In this document: one piece after another, positions 16,166 to 25,628 of the stretch | How positions within the stretch are numbered: the stretch's first letter is position 1 | Layout: every line of letters begins with the position of its first letter | Origin: JAOUEA01 sp963810945 | GTDB lineage: Bacteria; Actinomycetota; UBA4738; HRBIN12 | Direction of reading: 5' to 3' | Assembly (NCBI GenBank): GCA_963810945.1 | Contig: CAWEPI010000008.1 | Coordinates: 806,001 to 870,000, forward strand | DNA: 64,000 nucleotides | Notes under the pieces: model-generated | Told to the model about the DNA's origin: nothing | The model's input: only the letters and a program-made list of their open reading frames with translations | Database searches by the model: none | Made by a program: the position numbers and the translations under genes

Positions 16166-16738
16166 ATGGCCACGACCGAGGAACGGATCGACGCTCCCGC
16201 GTTCGCGGACCTGCTCGCGCGCATCGAGGCGCTCGAAGCCGCGCAGCAGGGCCAGGTCAAGAAGAAGAACAAGCTCACGATCATCGCGTGGGGCGGCGAT
16301 CTCGACCGGATCTGGCCCACGACCATCCTCGCCACCACCGCGGCGGCGAGCGGCATGGAGTCCACGGTGTTCTTCACGTTCTGGGGCCTGTTCGCTATCG
16401 TGAAGCCGGGCGTGCGCATCACGGGCGACAACTGGATGCAGAAGATGATGAGCGCGATGAACCCCGGCTCGGCCCAGAAGGCGAAACTCTCGCACTACAA
16501 CTTCGCCGGGGCGGGTCCGGCCATGTTCAAGAAGCTCGCGGACGACCACCGGGTCGCCAAGCCCGAGGAGTTGATCGCCACGGCCAGAGACCTCGGCGTC
16601 CGGCTCATCCCGTGCCAGATGACGATGGATCTCCTGGGCCTGAAGCACGAGGACCTGCTCGACGGCCTCGAGGATCCGATCGGCGCGGCAACCGCGATCG
16701 CAGAGATGCGCGACGCGGCCGTCTCGCTCTTCATCTGA
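16166..16738 (+). CDS. DsrE2-like (DsrE/DsrF/DrsH family) protein
   Basis: This 190-residue protein has a Lys-rich coiled N-terminus (about 15-36) followed by a DsrE-fold domain: KLTIIAWGGDLDRIWPT, then a hydrophobic stretch (MESTVFFTFWGLFAIV), and Cys150 in LIPCQMTMDLLG, the conserved DsrE2 cysteine. DsrE2 proteins are often membrane-associated sulfurtransferases acting with TusA. Spacing to tusA is 2 bases, so the two are co-transcribed from the 15722 promoter. Confidence 0.9.
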   Translation: MATTEERIDAPAFADLLARIEALEAAQQGQVKKKNKLTIIAWGGDLDRIWPTTILATTAAASGMESTVFFTFWGLFAIVKPGVRITGDNWMQKMMSAMNPGSAQKAKLSHYNFAGAGPAMFKKLADDHRVAKPEELIATARDLGVRLIPCQMTMDLLGLKHEDLLDGLEDPIGAATAIAEMRDAAVSLFI

Positions 16739-16747
16739 GCGGCGGAC

Positions 16748-17479
16748 TCACGCCCTGCGCGCGCGGATGTTGAGGCGCACGTAGTCGATCACAGGTGCGG
16801 GCATGCGCACGGCAACCTCGTGCACGAACGCACGCGACGCCTCGGGGCCCATCCCGTGCACGTGGTCGCCGAGACAGATCGTCTCGAGGTACGGCTCGAG
16901 ATCGTCCTCCGCCAGTGGGGTCGGCTCGTCGTGGAGCCAGCAGGACACATCGGTGAAGCCCGCGGCCTCCAGTCGGGCGCGGGTCGTCTCGGGCGCGGCG
17001 AAATGCTTGCGGCCCGCGAAGTCCTCCCCTAACGCGCGCAGCGCAGCCTCGATCGACGCGATGTTGCCGGCCCCACCGCACTGCGCGGCGAGCTGCCCTC
17101 CGGGTCGAAGCACCGCGGCGAGATGCGCGAACAGCGCATCGTGGTCGGCGATCCAGTGGAAGGTGGCTGTGGACAGGACGGCGTCGACGGGTTCCTCGAG
17201 CGGGAGGGGGGCGGCGAGGTCGGCGACGAGGTACGTGACCCGCTCCTCCCCGAGGCGCGCACGGGCGCGCTCGATCATCGACGCCGAGCCGTCCAACGCG
17301 ATCACCGTGCCGCGCGGCAGGCGGTCGCGCAGGAGCGCCGTCACCTGTCCCGTCCCGCAGCCCGCGTCCAGTACGCGCTCGTCGCCCGCCAGATCCAGCC
17401 AGGCCACCACGCCCGCCCCCCAGGCGGTCATGGGGATGGGCAGGCGGTCGTAGGTGGCGGCGTCCCAGTCCCGAGGCAT
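16748..17479 (-). CDS. SAM-dependent methyltransferase, trans-aconitate methyltransferase-like
   Basis: This 243-residue class I methyltransferase has motif I VLDAGCGTGQVTALL at about residue 36, the acidic loop IALDGSASMIERAR, and VLSTATFHWIADHDALF, which resembles the Tam (trans-aconitate 2-methyltransferase) family. The N-terminal YDRLPIPMTAWGAGVV also fits that group. The substrate cannot be fixed from sequence. AGGCTA at 17486-17491 reads TAGCCT on the coding strand, 6 bases before the ATG (leaderless). It converges with dsrE2. Confidence 0.85.
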   Translation of the reverse strand: MPRDWDAATYDRLPIPMTAWGAGVVAWLDLAGDERVLDAGCGTGQVTALLRDRLPRGTVIALDGSASMIERARARLGEERVTYLVADLAAPLPLEEPVDAVLSTATFHWIADHDALFAHLAAVLRPGGQLAAQCGGAGNIASIEAALRALGEDFAGRKHFAAPETTRARLEAAGFTDVSCWLHDEPTPLAEDDLEPYLETICLGDHVHGMGPEASRAFVHEVAVRMPAPVIDYVRLNIRARRA

Positions 17480-17501
17480 CCCTCGAGGCTACCGGCTCGG
17501 C

Positions 17502-17738
17502 TCAGCGCCCCGGTTCTTCGATGCCGTAGGTGTCCTGCAGCTCCGGGAGGGTCAGGCCTGGACCTTCGATCAGCCGGAGGTCGCCGGTGGGGTCGCCCAC
17601 GTCTGGGATGGCGATCCGCGTGCGGGGGCCCATCAGGTGATCGTCGCGGAGCGAGCGGTACCAACCCGGCTCGTAGGCGAGCGCCAGACATTCCGGGCAG
17701 TCCTCGCGCGTCCCCGGCCTGTGCGACGTGTGATCCAT
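17502..17738 (-). CDS. Small CxxC protein, AYEPxWY family member 1
   Basis: This 78-residue soluble protein has CPEC near residue 14 directly followed by LALAYEPGWYRSL. The same pattern (CxxC, three residues, AYEPxWYxSL) recurs in the 53-residue protein at 20444-20605, so the two are paralogues. Two cysteines plus His residues at the N-terminus (MDHTSHRPGTRE) could bind metal. The rest has no recognised domain. It is bounded by the methyltransferase promoter and the 17786 gene. No family name is known to me; function unknown. Confidence 0.65.
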   Translation of the reverse strand: MDHTSHRPGTREDCPECLALAYEPGWYRSLRDDHLMGPRTRIAIPDVGDPTGDLRLIEGPGLTLPELQDTYGIEEPGR

Positions 17739-17785
17739 GGCGCGACCATCCTGGCGTGCGTGCGGGTGCGCTGCCAGTCCCCCGA

Positions 17786-18424
17786 CTAGGGGAGATATTG
17801 CTGGGTGATCTTCACGATGACCCCGTTCACGACCGTGACCCACCAGGGCGTGTAGCTCATGTCGGGGTAGTCCGTCATCGCGGTCCCGTTCACGGCGGCC
17901 GTGAACCCGTCGAGCGTTCCGGCCCGGTGCTTGCAGCACGCGGGTCCGCCCGAGGGGTAGTAGAGGATCGTCACCGTGGGTGCGACCGGAAGGGTCCTGA
18001 GCTTTGGGTTGTCGTTGACGATGTAGTACCCGTTCGGGGGCGGGGTCTCGTCGCCGTGCGCGGCCGCGGCGTCGTTCGCGGCTTGATCGGTCAGGAAGAG
18101 CGCCAGGTCGAAGGTGAGGGTGGGCGCGCTCGCCGTGCCACCCATCTGCTTCGCATACACGAAGCTCCGCCCGTCGACCAACACGGGCGACGCCGCGGCG
18201 CTGGGCGACGGGCTCTCGCTGGGGGTCGGCGACGCCGAGGACGAGGGGGCCGGCGAGTGGGTGCGGGTCGGGGTGGCTGAGCCCGACGCCCGGTTCCCTG
18301 CGTCGCCCGAGGTCGCGAGGAGGTACCCGCCGCCGAACGCGAGGAGCAGCAGGACGACCAGGATGCCGAGCGCGACGATCCGGCGCCGCCGCACCTCGGC
18401 CGCGCCACGTCGTCTTCGTGCCAT
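17786..18424 (-). CDS. Exported, membrane-anchored protein of unknown function
   Basis: This 212-residue protein has an Arg-rich N-terminus, one membrane helix (about 16-38), a Ser/Pro/Thr-rich linker (about 45-78) and a compact exported domain (about 80-212) containing a Cys pair (GPACCKHRAGT) and WWVTVVNGVIVKITQQYLP at the end. The linker is typical of cell-envelope proteins in actinobacteria. No enzymatic motif is visible. It diverges from the marR-MFS pair; 115 bases separate the starts. Confidence 0.75.
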   Translation of the reverse strand: MARRRRGAAEVRRRRIVALGILVVLLLLAFGGGYLLATSGDAGNRASGSATPTRTHSPAPSSSASPTPSESPSPSAAASPVLVDGRSFVYAKQMGGTASAPTLTFDLALFLTDQAANDAAAAHGDETPPPNGYYIVNDNPKLRTLPVAPTVTILYYPSGGPACCKHRAGTLDGFTAAVNGTAMTDYPDMSYTPWWVTVVNGVIVKITQQYLP

Positions 18425-18501
18425 CGTCTCGCGCCTCCCGGTCGATATCGGCGCTCACCATACGCTTCGCGCCCCGGACCATCCGGGAGGCGCGAAGTCG
18501 T

Positions 18502-18530
18502 TAGTGACACTAGTTAGCATTGCGTACTAT
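18502..18530 (+). promoter_or_regulatory. marR promoter with perfect 11-bp palindrome over the -35 box
   Basis: TAGTGACACTA (18502-18512) is a perfect palindrome. Its first six bases serve as a -35 box, 17 bases before TACTAT (18525-18530), which lies 9 bases before the marR ATG at 18540. The arrangement suits autorepression by the encoded MarR protein. The promoter geometry is seen; the binding is inferred. Confidence 0.6.
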
Positions 18531-18539
18531 CATGAGGAC

Positions 18540-18986
18540 ATGCCGTCCTCCCCCACCACGATCGACGTCGCCGGCCTCGCCTCACAGCTGCGGCTCTCCG
18601 TCTTCCGCCTCGCGCGCAAGCTCCGTCGCGAGGGCGAGGCGGGCGTGACGCCGACGCTGCTCGCGGCGCTCTCCACGATCGAACGCCACGGCCCGCTCAC
18701 CCCGGGCGCCCTCGCGCAGCACGAGCAGATCAAGAAGCCCACCTGTACGCGCGTGATCGCGGACCTGCTCGAGAAGGGGCTGATCGAGCGGACGGTCGAT
18801 CCGCTCGACGGACGGGTGGCCTGGATGCAGGTCACGCCGCTCGGGCGCAAGACCCTGCAGCGGGTCCGGTCCCGCCATAAGGAGTACCTCGCCAGGCGCA
18901 TGAAGCGACTGAACACCGAAGAGCTCGAGACCCTCGAGCGCGCGGCGCGGATCTTGGAACGGCTCACCGAGGAGGAGGACCGATGA
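18540..18986 (+). CDS. MarR-family transcriptional regulator
   Basis: This 148-residue winged-helix regulator has a dimerisation helix (about 8-33), a recognition region (LTPGALAQHEQIKKPTCTRVIADLLEKGLIER) and a wing (DPLDGRVAWMQVTPLGRKTL). Its stop overlaps the MFS start by 4 bases (ATGA), so it probably represses its own exporter operon through the palindrome at 18502-18512. ATG 18540 is chosen over the long upstream frame, which covers promoter DNA. Confidence 0.92.
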   Translation: MPSSPTTIDVAGLASQLRLSVFRLARKLRREGEAGVTPTLLAALSTIERHGPLTPGALAQHEQIKKPTCTRVIADLLEKGLIERTVDPLDGRVAWMQVTPLGRKTLQRVRSRHKEYLARRMKRLNTEELETLERAARILERLTEEEDR

Positions 18987-20263
18987 GCCCGCGCGCCCGC
19001 CTGTACGCCTCGGCGCAGCGGACCTTCCTCTCGCTGCGCACCTCGCGGAACTTCCGCCTCTACCTCTTCGGACAGCTCGTCTCCGCCACCGGCACGTGGG
19101 TGAACGCGACCGCGACGGCGTGGTTGGTGCTGCAGCTCACCCATTCCGGCGTGGCGCTGGGGGTGAACGTGGCGCTGCTCTTCGTGCCCATCCTCTTCCT
19201 CGGGGCCTGGGGCGGGGTGCTCGCCGACCGTCACGACAAGCGCCGGATCCTCGTGTGGACGCAGACGGCGTTCGCGCTGAACGCCCTCGCGCTCTTCGTC
19301 CTGGTGATCACCGGCGTCACGCAGCTGTGGATGGTCTACGCGCTCTCGCTCCTGGCCGGCGTGGTGACGGCCATCGACAACCCGACGCGCCAGAGCTTCT
19401 ACATCGAGATGGTGGGCGAGGAGGCCGTCACGAACGCGGTGAGCCTGAACAGCGCCGCCTTCACCGGCTCACGGATCCTCGGGCCCGCCCTGGCGGCCGC
19501 GCTGATCGCGACCGCGGGCGTCGCCTGGCCGTTCCTCCTGGACGCCGTCTCCTACGTCGCCGTGATCACGGCGCTCCTGCTGATGCGTCCCGCCGAGTTC
19601 CACGTGCAGGCGCGCACGACGCGGGAGCGCGGACTCCTCAAGGCCGGTCTCCAGTACGTCTGGCGGACCGACGAGCTGCGGACGCCGCTCCTGATCATGG
19701 CGGGGGTCTTCACGTTCTCGTTCAACTTCGCCGTGCTGCTGCCGCTGCTCGCCACCGACACGTTCCACGGCAACGCCGGCACGTTCGGGGCGCTCTCGGC
19801 GCTCGCGGGGCTTGGCTCGTTCCTGGGCGCCCTCACGATGGCCAACCGTGCCCGCACCCCCACGATGAACAGGCTGGGCGTCTTCGCCACGGCATCGGGG
19901 CTCGCCCTCGTCGCGGTGGGGCTCGCGCCGACCCTGGGCGCGGCCTTGGTGGTCATGGTGCCCGTGGGCTTCGCCGTGATGGCGTTCATGATCACGGGCA
20001 ACACGATGCTGCAGCTCGAGGCGCGCCCACAGGCGCGCGGCCGCGTGATGGCCCTCTACGGGGTGGTCTTCCTCGGCTCCACGCCGATCGGCTCGCCGAT
20101 CGCCGGATGGGTGGGCCAGTACCTCGGTCCGCGCGTCGGGCTGATCGGCGGCGGCGTGATCGCGTTCGCGCTCGGTGTGGGACTGCTCGTCCAGCGTCGC
20201 CACGCGGCGGCGGTCGCCGCAGGCCCTGCGTGGGGATCGGAGCTTCCCGACGCTGCCGGGTGA
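18983..20263 (+). CDS. MFS transporter, EntS/multidrug-exporter-like
   Basis: This 426-residue transporter has about 12 membrane helices. The N-terminal motif FRLYLFGQLVSATGTWVNATA and loop 2-3 GVLADRHDKRR are typical of the EntS/DHA3 exporter group, which moves siderophores and drugs outward. TAIDNPTRQSFYIEMVG and SLNSAAFTGSRILGPALA are also characteristic of that group. It is translationally coupled to marR, so induction by a MarR ligand (a small hydrophobic or phenolic compound) is likely. Substrate unknown. Confidence 0.9.
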   Translation: MSPRARLYASAQRTFLSLRTSRNFRLYLFGQLVSATGTWVNATATAWLVLQLTHSGVALGVNVALLFVPILFLGAWGGVLADRHDKRRILVWTQTAFALNALALFVLVITGVTQLWMVYALSLLAGVVTAIDNPTRQSFYIEMVGEEAVTNAVSLNSAAFTGSRILGPALAAALIATAGVAWPFLLDAVSYVAVITALLLMRPAEFHVQARTTRERGLLKAGLQYVWRTDELRTPLLIMAGVFTFSFNFAVLLPLLATDTFHGNAGTFGALSALAGLGSFLGALTMANRARTPTMNRLGVFATASGLALVAVGLAPTLGAALVVMVPVGFAVMAFMITGNTMLQLEARPQARGRVMALYGVVFLGSTPIGSPIAGWVGQYLGPRVGLIGGGVIAFALGVGLLVQRRHAAAVAAGPAWGSELPDAAG

Positions 20264-20443
20264 CGGCGGTGACGGGACCGAGGGGGGAACCGTCAGCGCG
20301 CACGGGGAGGGGGAGAAAGGTGCTCGCCGCCACCCGGCGTCGGGTCTTCGGTTGTGCGTCGGTCTCAACAGTCCGACGCTCGCCGGGGTCTCCGGTCGAG
20401 GGATGCCCGTCCCTCGTCCGTCGACCCGGACGTCATCACGTGC

Positions 20444-20605
20444 TCAGGCGCTCAGGCTCGCCCTCGGCTCCCAGGTGATCACACCGTCGCGCGGTTCCTT
20501 CCCGAAGGCGAGGAGTGACGCGTACCAGCTCGGTTCGTAGGCGATCTCTTCGCAGAGATCGCACTCGCTGTCCATGCAGGTCTTGTGCCCGGGATGATCA
20601 CCCAT
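20444..20605 (-). CDS. Small CxxC protein, AYEPxWY family member 2
   Basis: This 53-residue ORF begins at ATG 20605. The sequence is MGDHPGHKTCMDSECDLC, then EEIAYEPSWYASLLAFGKE, ending in WEPRASLSA. CDLC and AYEPSWYASL align with CPEC and AYEPGWYRSL of the 17502-17738 protein; both have His-rich starts. Conservation between two unlinked tiny ORFs argues that both are real. Cys10, Cys15 and Cys18 with His residues could form a metal site. It has its own upstream region with a TTGACC -35-like box. Function unknown. Confidence 0.6.
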   Translation of the reverse strand: MGDHPGHKTCMDSECDLCEEIAYEPSWYASLLAFGKEPRDGVITWEPRASLSA

Positions 20606-20666
20606 CGCATGTCCCTCGATCCGTCGGGAGCCCCTCTGGTGAAGCTCGGCTCAGGATGAGGCCTGT

Positions 20667-20735
20667 GGCTACGTAGGTCGATACCCGTTCAGGGTCAAAC
20701 CTAACTACCATGAGCTAAGTAAGTAAGGCTACGTA
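20667..20735 (-). promoter_or_regulatory. Upstream region of small protein 2: candidate promoter and repeated GGCTACGTA
   Basis: On the minus strand TTGACC (complement of 20693-20698) is 17 bases before TACGTA (complement of 20670-20675). GGCTACGTA occurs twice, at 20667-20675 and 20727-20735, 60 bases apart, and a TAAGTAAGTAAGG tract lies between. The block is noticeably AT-richer than its surroundings. Either a regulated promoter or remnant sequence. Confidence 0.4.
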
Positions 20736-20759
20736 CGTGTCCCGCGCATGGGGGACGGA

Positions 20760-22229
20760 TCAGACGTCGTCGAGCTCGCGGTCGATCGTCCAGTCGCCGT
20801 CGGGCTCGGGGCGACTCACGTCGAGCACCGTGCCGTCCTTCAGCGAGAGCCGGAACGTACGGGTGCGCACACCGTTGCGCTCGACCAGGGCCGTCCTGCG
20901 GACCTCGACGGGCTCCTCCACGCCGCCCCAGTGGATCGTGCGCGGCCATTCCTCGCCCGCCGCGCCGGCGTAGAACCGCAGTCGGATCTCCGGCGCCCGC
21001 CGCAACCACAACGGGAGCACCGGCGCCCAGAGCAGGAACACGACGGCCACGCAGGCCGCCGCGCCGCGCACGCCCACGGCTGGCAGCAACCCGATCGCGA
21101 GCACGGCCGCCAGCAAGCGCGCCAGGTTGTAGGCCACGTCGTACACGGCGAAGACGCGCCCCCGCAGACCATCGGGGACCGCCTCCTGCACCATCGTGTC
21201 GATCGGCACCTTCTTCCAAGCGAAGGAAAGGCCCACCACGAAGCTCGCCACGAGGACCGTCCATCGGTTCAGGAAGAGCGCCACCCCCAACAGCGCCACG
21301 CCGCCGAGGACGAAGGACCACGCGACGATGCGGGGGCGGGCGAACCGGCCGTCGAGGCGTGCGACCGTGAGCAGCCCCAGGAAGACACCGACACCGCCCG
21401 CCCCGATCAGCCAGGAGAACGAGCCCACCCCCTCGCCGAAGCGCTGGCGGAACACCACGAGCGCGAGCACGAGCACCAATCCCTGGCCCATCTGGTCGAC
21501 GGAGATCGTCGTGATGGGCCCGACCGCACGCGGGGTCCGCACGATGTGGCGGATCCCGTCGACGAACTCCACCCCGACCCGCCGGAGCTGGTGGCGCAAC
21601 AGCTCGGACGCCTCGGGGAGCATGTGGGGGCGGAGGTCGCGGCGGATCCGCGAGGCGACCACCGAGGTCATGACCCACGCGATCGCTGCGGTCGTGACGA
21701 TCGCGCCGTTGCCCCATGCGTCGGCCGCGAGACCACCGGCGAACACTCCCACCAGGAGGGCGACCGTGCCGCCCACGGTGGCGACGGAGTTCGCGGCCAG
21801 GAGGTCCTCCATGGGCACGAGGCGCGGGACCACGGCCTGGGCGGTGGACAGGAAGAAGCGGTTCACCGATGTGACCCAGAGCGCCGCACCGTAGAAGAGG
21901 ACGGCGTGCCGATCCGGGTTGAGCAGGATCAGGAACACGGGGGCGGCGCGCAGCAGGGGGGCGATCACCATGATCCTGCGCCGCGACCATCGGTCGATGA
22001 ACACACCGGTGAAGGGGCCCACCAACGAGAACGGAACCACCACGATGGCCGAAGCGGTGGCGAAGCCCGCGGCGGTCGTCTGCTTCTCGGGGGAGAAGGC
22101 GATCGAGGCCACCAGCGCCGCCTGGATGAAGCCGTCCGCGGTCTGGCTCACGAGGCGCATCCCGAACAGGCGTCGGAAGTCGGCGTGGCGCAGCGCATCC
22201 CGCGCGCGTCCCATCCTCGGCCCGGCCAT
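20760..22229 (-). CDS. MFS transporter with C-terminal soluble tail
   Basis: This 489-residue protein has about 12 membrane helices (FRRLFGMRLVSQTADGFIQAAL at the N-terminus; loop TGVFIDRWSRRRIMV) and a 75-residue soluble C-terminal tail (after LPLWLRRAPEIRLRF), longer than usual for MFS. The tail holds alternating charged beta-like segments and ends DWTIDRELDDV. ATG 22229 is chosen because TACGAT lies 7 bases upstream (leaderless). It diverges from the LLM oxidoreductase. Substrate unknown; the DHA3-like layout suggests export. Confidence 0.85.
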   Translation of the reverse strand: MAGPRMGRARDALRHADFRRLFGMRLVSQTADGFIQAALVASIAFSPEKQTTAAGFATASAIVVVPFSLVGPFTGVFIDRWSRRRIMVIAPLLRAAPVFLILLNPDRHAVLFYGAALWVTSVNRFFLSTAQAVVPRLVPMEDLLAANSVATVGGTVALLVGVFAGGLAADAWGNGAIVTTAAIAWVMTSVVASRIRRDLRPHMLPEASELLRHQLRRVGVEFVDGIRHIVRTPRAVGPITTISVDQMGQGLVLVLALVVFRQRFGEGVGSFSWLIGAGGVGVFLGLLTVARLDGRFARPRIVAWSFVLGGVALLGVALFLNRWTVLVASFVVGLSFAWKKVPIDTMVQEAVPDGLRGRVFAVYDVAYNLARLLAAVLAIGLLPAVGVRGAAACVAVVFLLWAPVLPLWLRRAPEIRLRFYAGAAGEEWPRTIHWGGVEEPVEVRRTALVERNGVRTRTFRLSLKDGTVLDVSRPEPDGDWTIDRELDDV

Positions 22230-22341
22230 GCTCGGCATCGTACGGCGGCCCGCACACCGCTTCGCCCCCTCTCTTGGGCACACCTTTGGAGCACCCCCGG
22301 GTACATTTGGCTGCTCACCCGCTCGCGAACGAGGAGGATCG

Positions 22342-23115
22342 ATGGCCCGATTCAAGGTCGGCGTCCAGCTCCACCCGCAGCACACCTCCACCGACGACCT
22401 CCGTCGCGCGTGGCGTGACGCCGACGCGATGGGCGTCGACAGCCTTTGGGTCTGGGATCACTTCTATCCGCTCTACGGCGACCCGAACGGAGCCCACTTC
22501 GAGGGGTGGACGCTGCTGGCCGCGATGGCCGTGGAGACCCGGGTCGCCCGGTTCGGGGCGATGGTGACCTGCAACTCCTACCGCAATCCCGAGCTTCTCG
22601 CCGACATGGCTCGCACGGTCGACCACCTCTCCGGCGGGCGGATGGTCCTGGGGATCGGTGCTGGGTGGTTCCAGCGCGACTACGAGGAATATGGCTACGC
22701 GTTCGGCACCGCGATCGACCGCCTGCACGCGCTGCGTCAAGCGCTCCCTCGCATCGAGGCGCGGTTGCGCAAGCTCGACCCGCCGCCCATCCAGGATCCG
22801 CTCCCCATCCTGATCGGCGGGGGCGGGGAGAAGGTCACGCTGAAGCTCGTGGCGGAACATGCGCAGCTCTGGAACGGCTTCGGGCCACCCGCGCGGTACG
22901 CGCACAAGAGCGCCGTGCTCACGCGGTGGTGCGAGGAGCTCGATCGCGACCCCGGGGAGATCGAACGCACCGTCCTCATCGAGGTAGAGGACGTCGAGGA
23001 GACCGATGCGTACCTCGACGCCGGCGCCGAGCATGTCATCGTGGAGATCGGGACCGAAGGCGGGAAGCCCTTCGACCTCTCGCCGGTGCAGCGGCTGCTC
23101 GAGGCGCGCGGATAG
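22342..23115 (+). CDS. LLM-class flavin/F420-dependent oxidoreductase
   Basis: This 257-residue TIM-barrel oxidoreductase belongs to the luciferase-like family. Typical segments are SLWVWDHFYPLYGDPNGAHF, MVTCNSYRNPELLADMARTV, DHLSGGRMVLGIGAGW and PILIGGGGEKVTLKLVAEHA. It is somewhat shorter than the usual 290-340 residues and ends soon after the last barrel helix. F420 is the likely cofactor in actinobacteria, but FMN is not excluded. The start at 22342 follows GGAGGATCG; TACATT near 22302 may be the -10 box of a leadered transcript. Confidence 0.85.
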   Translation: MARFKVGVQLHPQHTSTDDLRRAWRDADAMGVDSLWVWDHFYPLYGDPNGAHFEGWTLLAAMAVETRVARFGAMVTCNSYRNPELLADMARTVDHLSGGRMVLGIGAGWFQRDYEEYGYAFGTAIDRLHALRQALPRIEARLRKLDPPPIQDPLPILIGGGGEKVTLKLVAEHAQLWNGFGPPARYAHKSAVLTRWCEELDRDPGEIERTVLIEVEDVEETDAYLDAGAEHVIVEIGTEGGKPFDLSPVQRLLEARG

Positions 23116-23168
23116 CACGAGCGGATCCCGGGGTGCGCTGACGAGGGTCGGCTGCCGATACCTCCGAG

Positions 23169-23786
23169 ATGCGTCGCCTCTCGATCTGTCTCGTCGCCCT
23201 CCTGTCGGCCGTCGCCGTGCCCGCAGGCGCCTCGGCCTCGCCCGCTTCGGTCTCGACCGAGCCAGACGTGCATATCGCCGCGTTCGACAACTACTTCGTG
23301 CCTTCCTCACCCACCGTGCGCCGAGGAGCGACCGTGATCTTCGACTTCGATACGGCCGGGGACCACCACACGGCGACCGACGATTCGGATCTGAAGCTCT
23401 ACGACTCCGGGGATGTGGCGGGAGGCGGCCCGAGCTTCTCGTTCACGTTCGTCGCCGCCGGTGTCTATCCCTTCTATTGCATCTTCCATCCCGAGATGCG
23501 CGGGCGCGTGCGGGTACCGATGCGGGTCGCGCCGGCGCACGGGCCGAAGGGAACCACCTTCAAGGTGGTGTGGGCGTCCGTCGACGCGTCGACGGGGGAC
23601 GCGTACGACGTACAGATCCGGCGGCCCGGGCAGCGGTGGGCCTCGTTCCTGGGCCTCACCGCCGTCCCCTCCACCTCGTTCAGCCCGCACGCGCGGGGGA
23701 CGTTCCGGTTCCGCGCCCGCTTGCACGACACCATCGCGGACACGACGTCGGATTGGTCGGATCCCGTCTACCTCGAGGTCGTGTAG
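23169..23786 (+). CDS. Secreted cupredoxin (plastocyanin-like copper protein)
   Basis: This 205-residue exported protein has a signal peptide (about 1-23, ending AGASA), a plastocyanin-like domain (about 30-118) with ligand His in DHHTATDD and Cys/His/Met in FYCIFHPEMRG, followed by a second beta-sandwich (about 120-205) like a fibronectin-type module. It would bind one type-1 copper and carry electrons outside the cell. The loop C-x2-H-x2-M is short, as in plastocyanin and pseudoazurin. Partner unknown. Confidence 0.87.
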   Translation: MRRLSICLVALLSAVAVPAGASASPASVSTEPDVHIAAFDNYFVPSSPTVRRGATVIFDFDTAGDHHTATDDSDLKLYDSGDVAGGGPSFSFTFVAAGVYPFYCIFHPEMRGRVRVPMRVAPAHGPKGTTFKVVWASVDASTGDAYDVQIRRPGQRWASFLGLTAVPSTSFSPHARGTFRFRARLHDTIADTTSDWSDPVYLEVV

Positions 23787-23791
23787 AGGAA

Positions 23792-23840
23792 ACCGCTCCC
23801 CCCGGGAAGCGGTGAGGCCGGGCCCGAAGGGCCCGGCCTC
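23792..23840. terminator. Tandem hairpins between convergent cupredoxin and ino1 genes
   Basis: A 6-bp stem (ACCGCT 23792-23797 with AGCGGT 23808-23813) is followed directly by a perfect 12-bp stem with a GAA loop (23814-23825 and 23829-23840). The position between two converging genes fits a bidirectional terminator. There is no long U-tract, as is common in actinobacterial terminators. Confidence 0.75.
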
Positions 23841-23864
23841 GTTCGTCCGCGACGCTGCAGAGCG

Positions 23865-25009
<1,145 letters not shown>

Positions 25010-25013
<4 letters not shown>

Positions 25014-25600
25014 GCTGTGTGCTCCTTTCGGCGGAGCGCCGCAGCACGGCGCTCCGAACCCCCTCCGGTGGTTCCCTCGGTGCGGCTGCGCTCGGCCTTG
25101 ATCAGCCCGTCCACCCACGCGAGGTCGGATTCGACGTCGGCACGCCCGTGCTCCATGAGCGACAGCGTGTAGTCGTCGACCCGCGCGCGGGTGCTGCGCA
25201 GCGAATCGGTGATGCTGTTCAGGCGGTTCTCCAGGTACGCGCGTCGGCGTTCGAGCAGACGCAGCCTGGTCTCCGGCGGCAGGTAGCGGAAGAACGCCAG
25301 CCGGACGCGGAAGCGCTGGTCCTCTGACTGGTTGTCATGCGGCGCCTCCTGCAGCAGTTGGAGGAACGTCTCCTCACCCTTCGCGGTGATGCGGTAGACC
25401 TGCTTGCGCCGGCCGACCGTCGCCTCCTCGCTGGCCACGGCCTCCACCTCGCCGGCGCGCTCGAGGCGCCGCAGCGTGGGGTAGAGCGAGCCGTAGGAGA
25501 CCCGCCAGAAGCCGCCGAGCGACTCGCCGAGCTCCCTGGAGAGCTGGTAGCCGTGCATCGGCTGCTCCTTGAGCAGGCCGAGGATCGCGAGTTCGAGCAC
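25010..25600 (-). CDS. PadR-family transcriptional regulator
   Basis: This 196-residue protein has an N-terminal PadR winged helix (LELAILGLLKEQPMHGYQLSREL at the start; SYGSLYPTLRRLERAGEV as recognition part) and a C-terminal dimerisation helix pair (about 100-175). GTG 25600 is chosen: homology starts there and GGGAGG lies 9 bases upstream; the longer frame reads through the operator. It is first in the padR-ino1 operon, with three palindrome-related boxes at 25629-25664 for autoregulation. Confidence 0.93.
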
Positions 25601-25628
25601 GTGTGGGATCCTCCCTAGACGTTGCGGC

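Noticed and set aside
20748..22418. Long open frame on the plus strand over the MFS gene
   Set aside because: His/Asp/Glu-rich, no membrane segments or domains; the antisense MFS protein is convincing.
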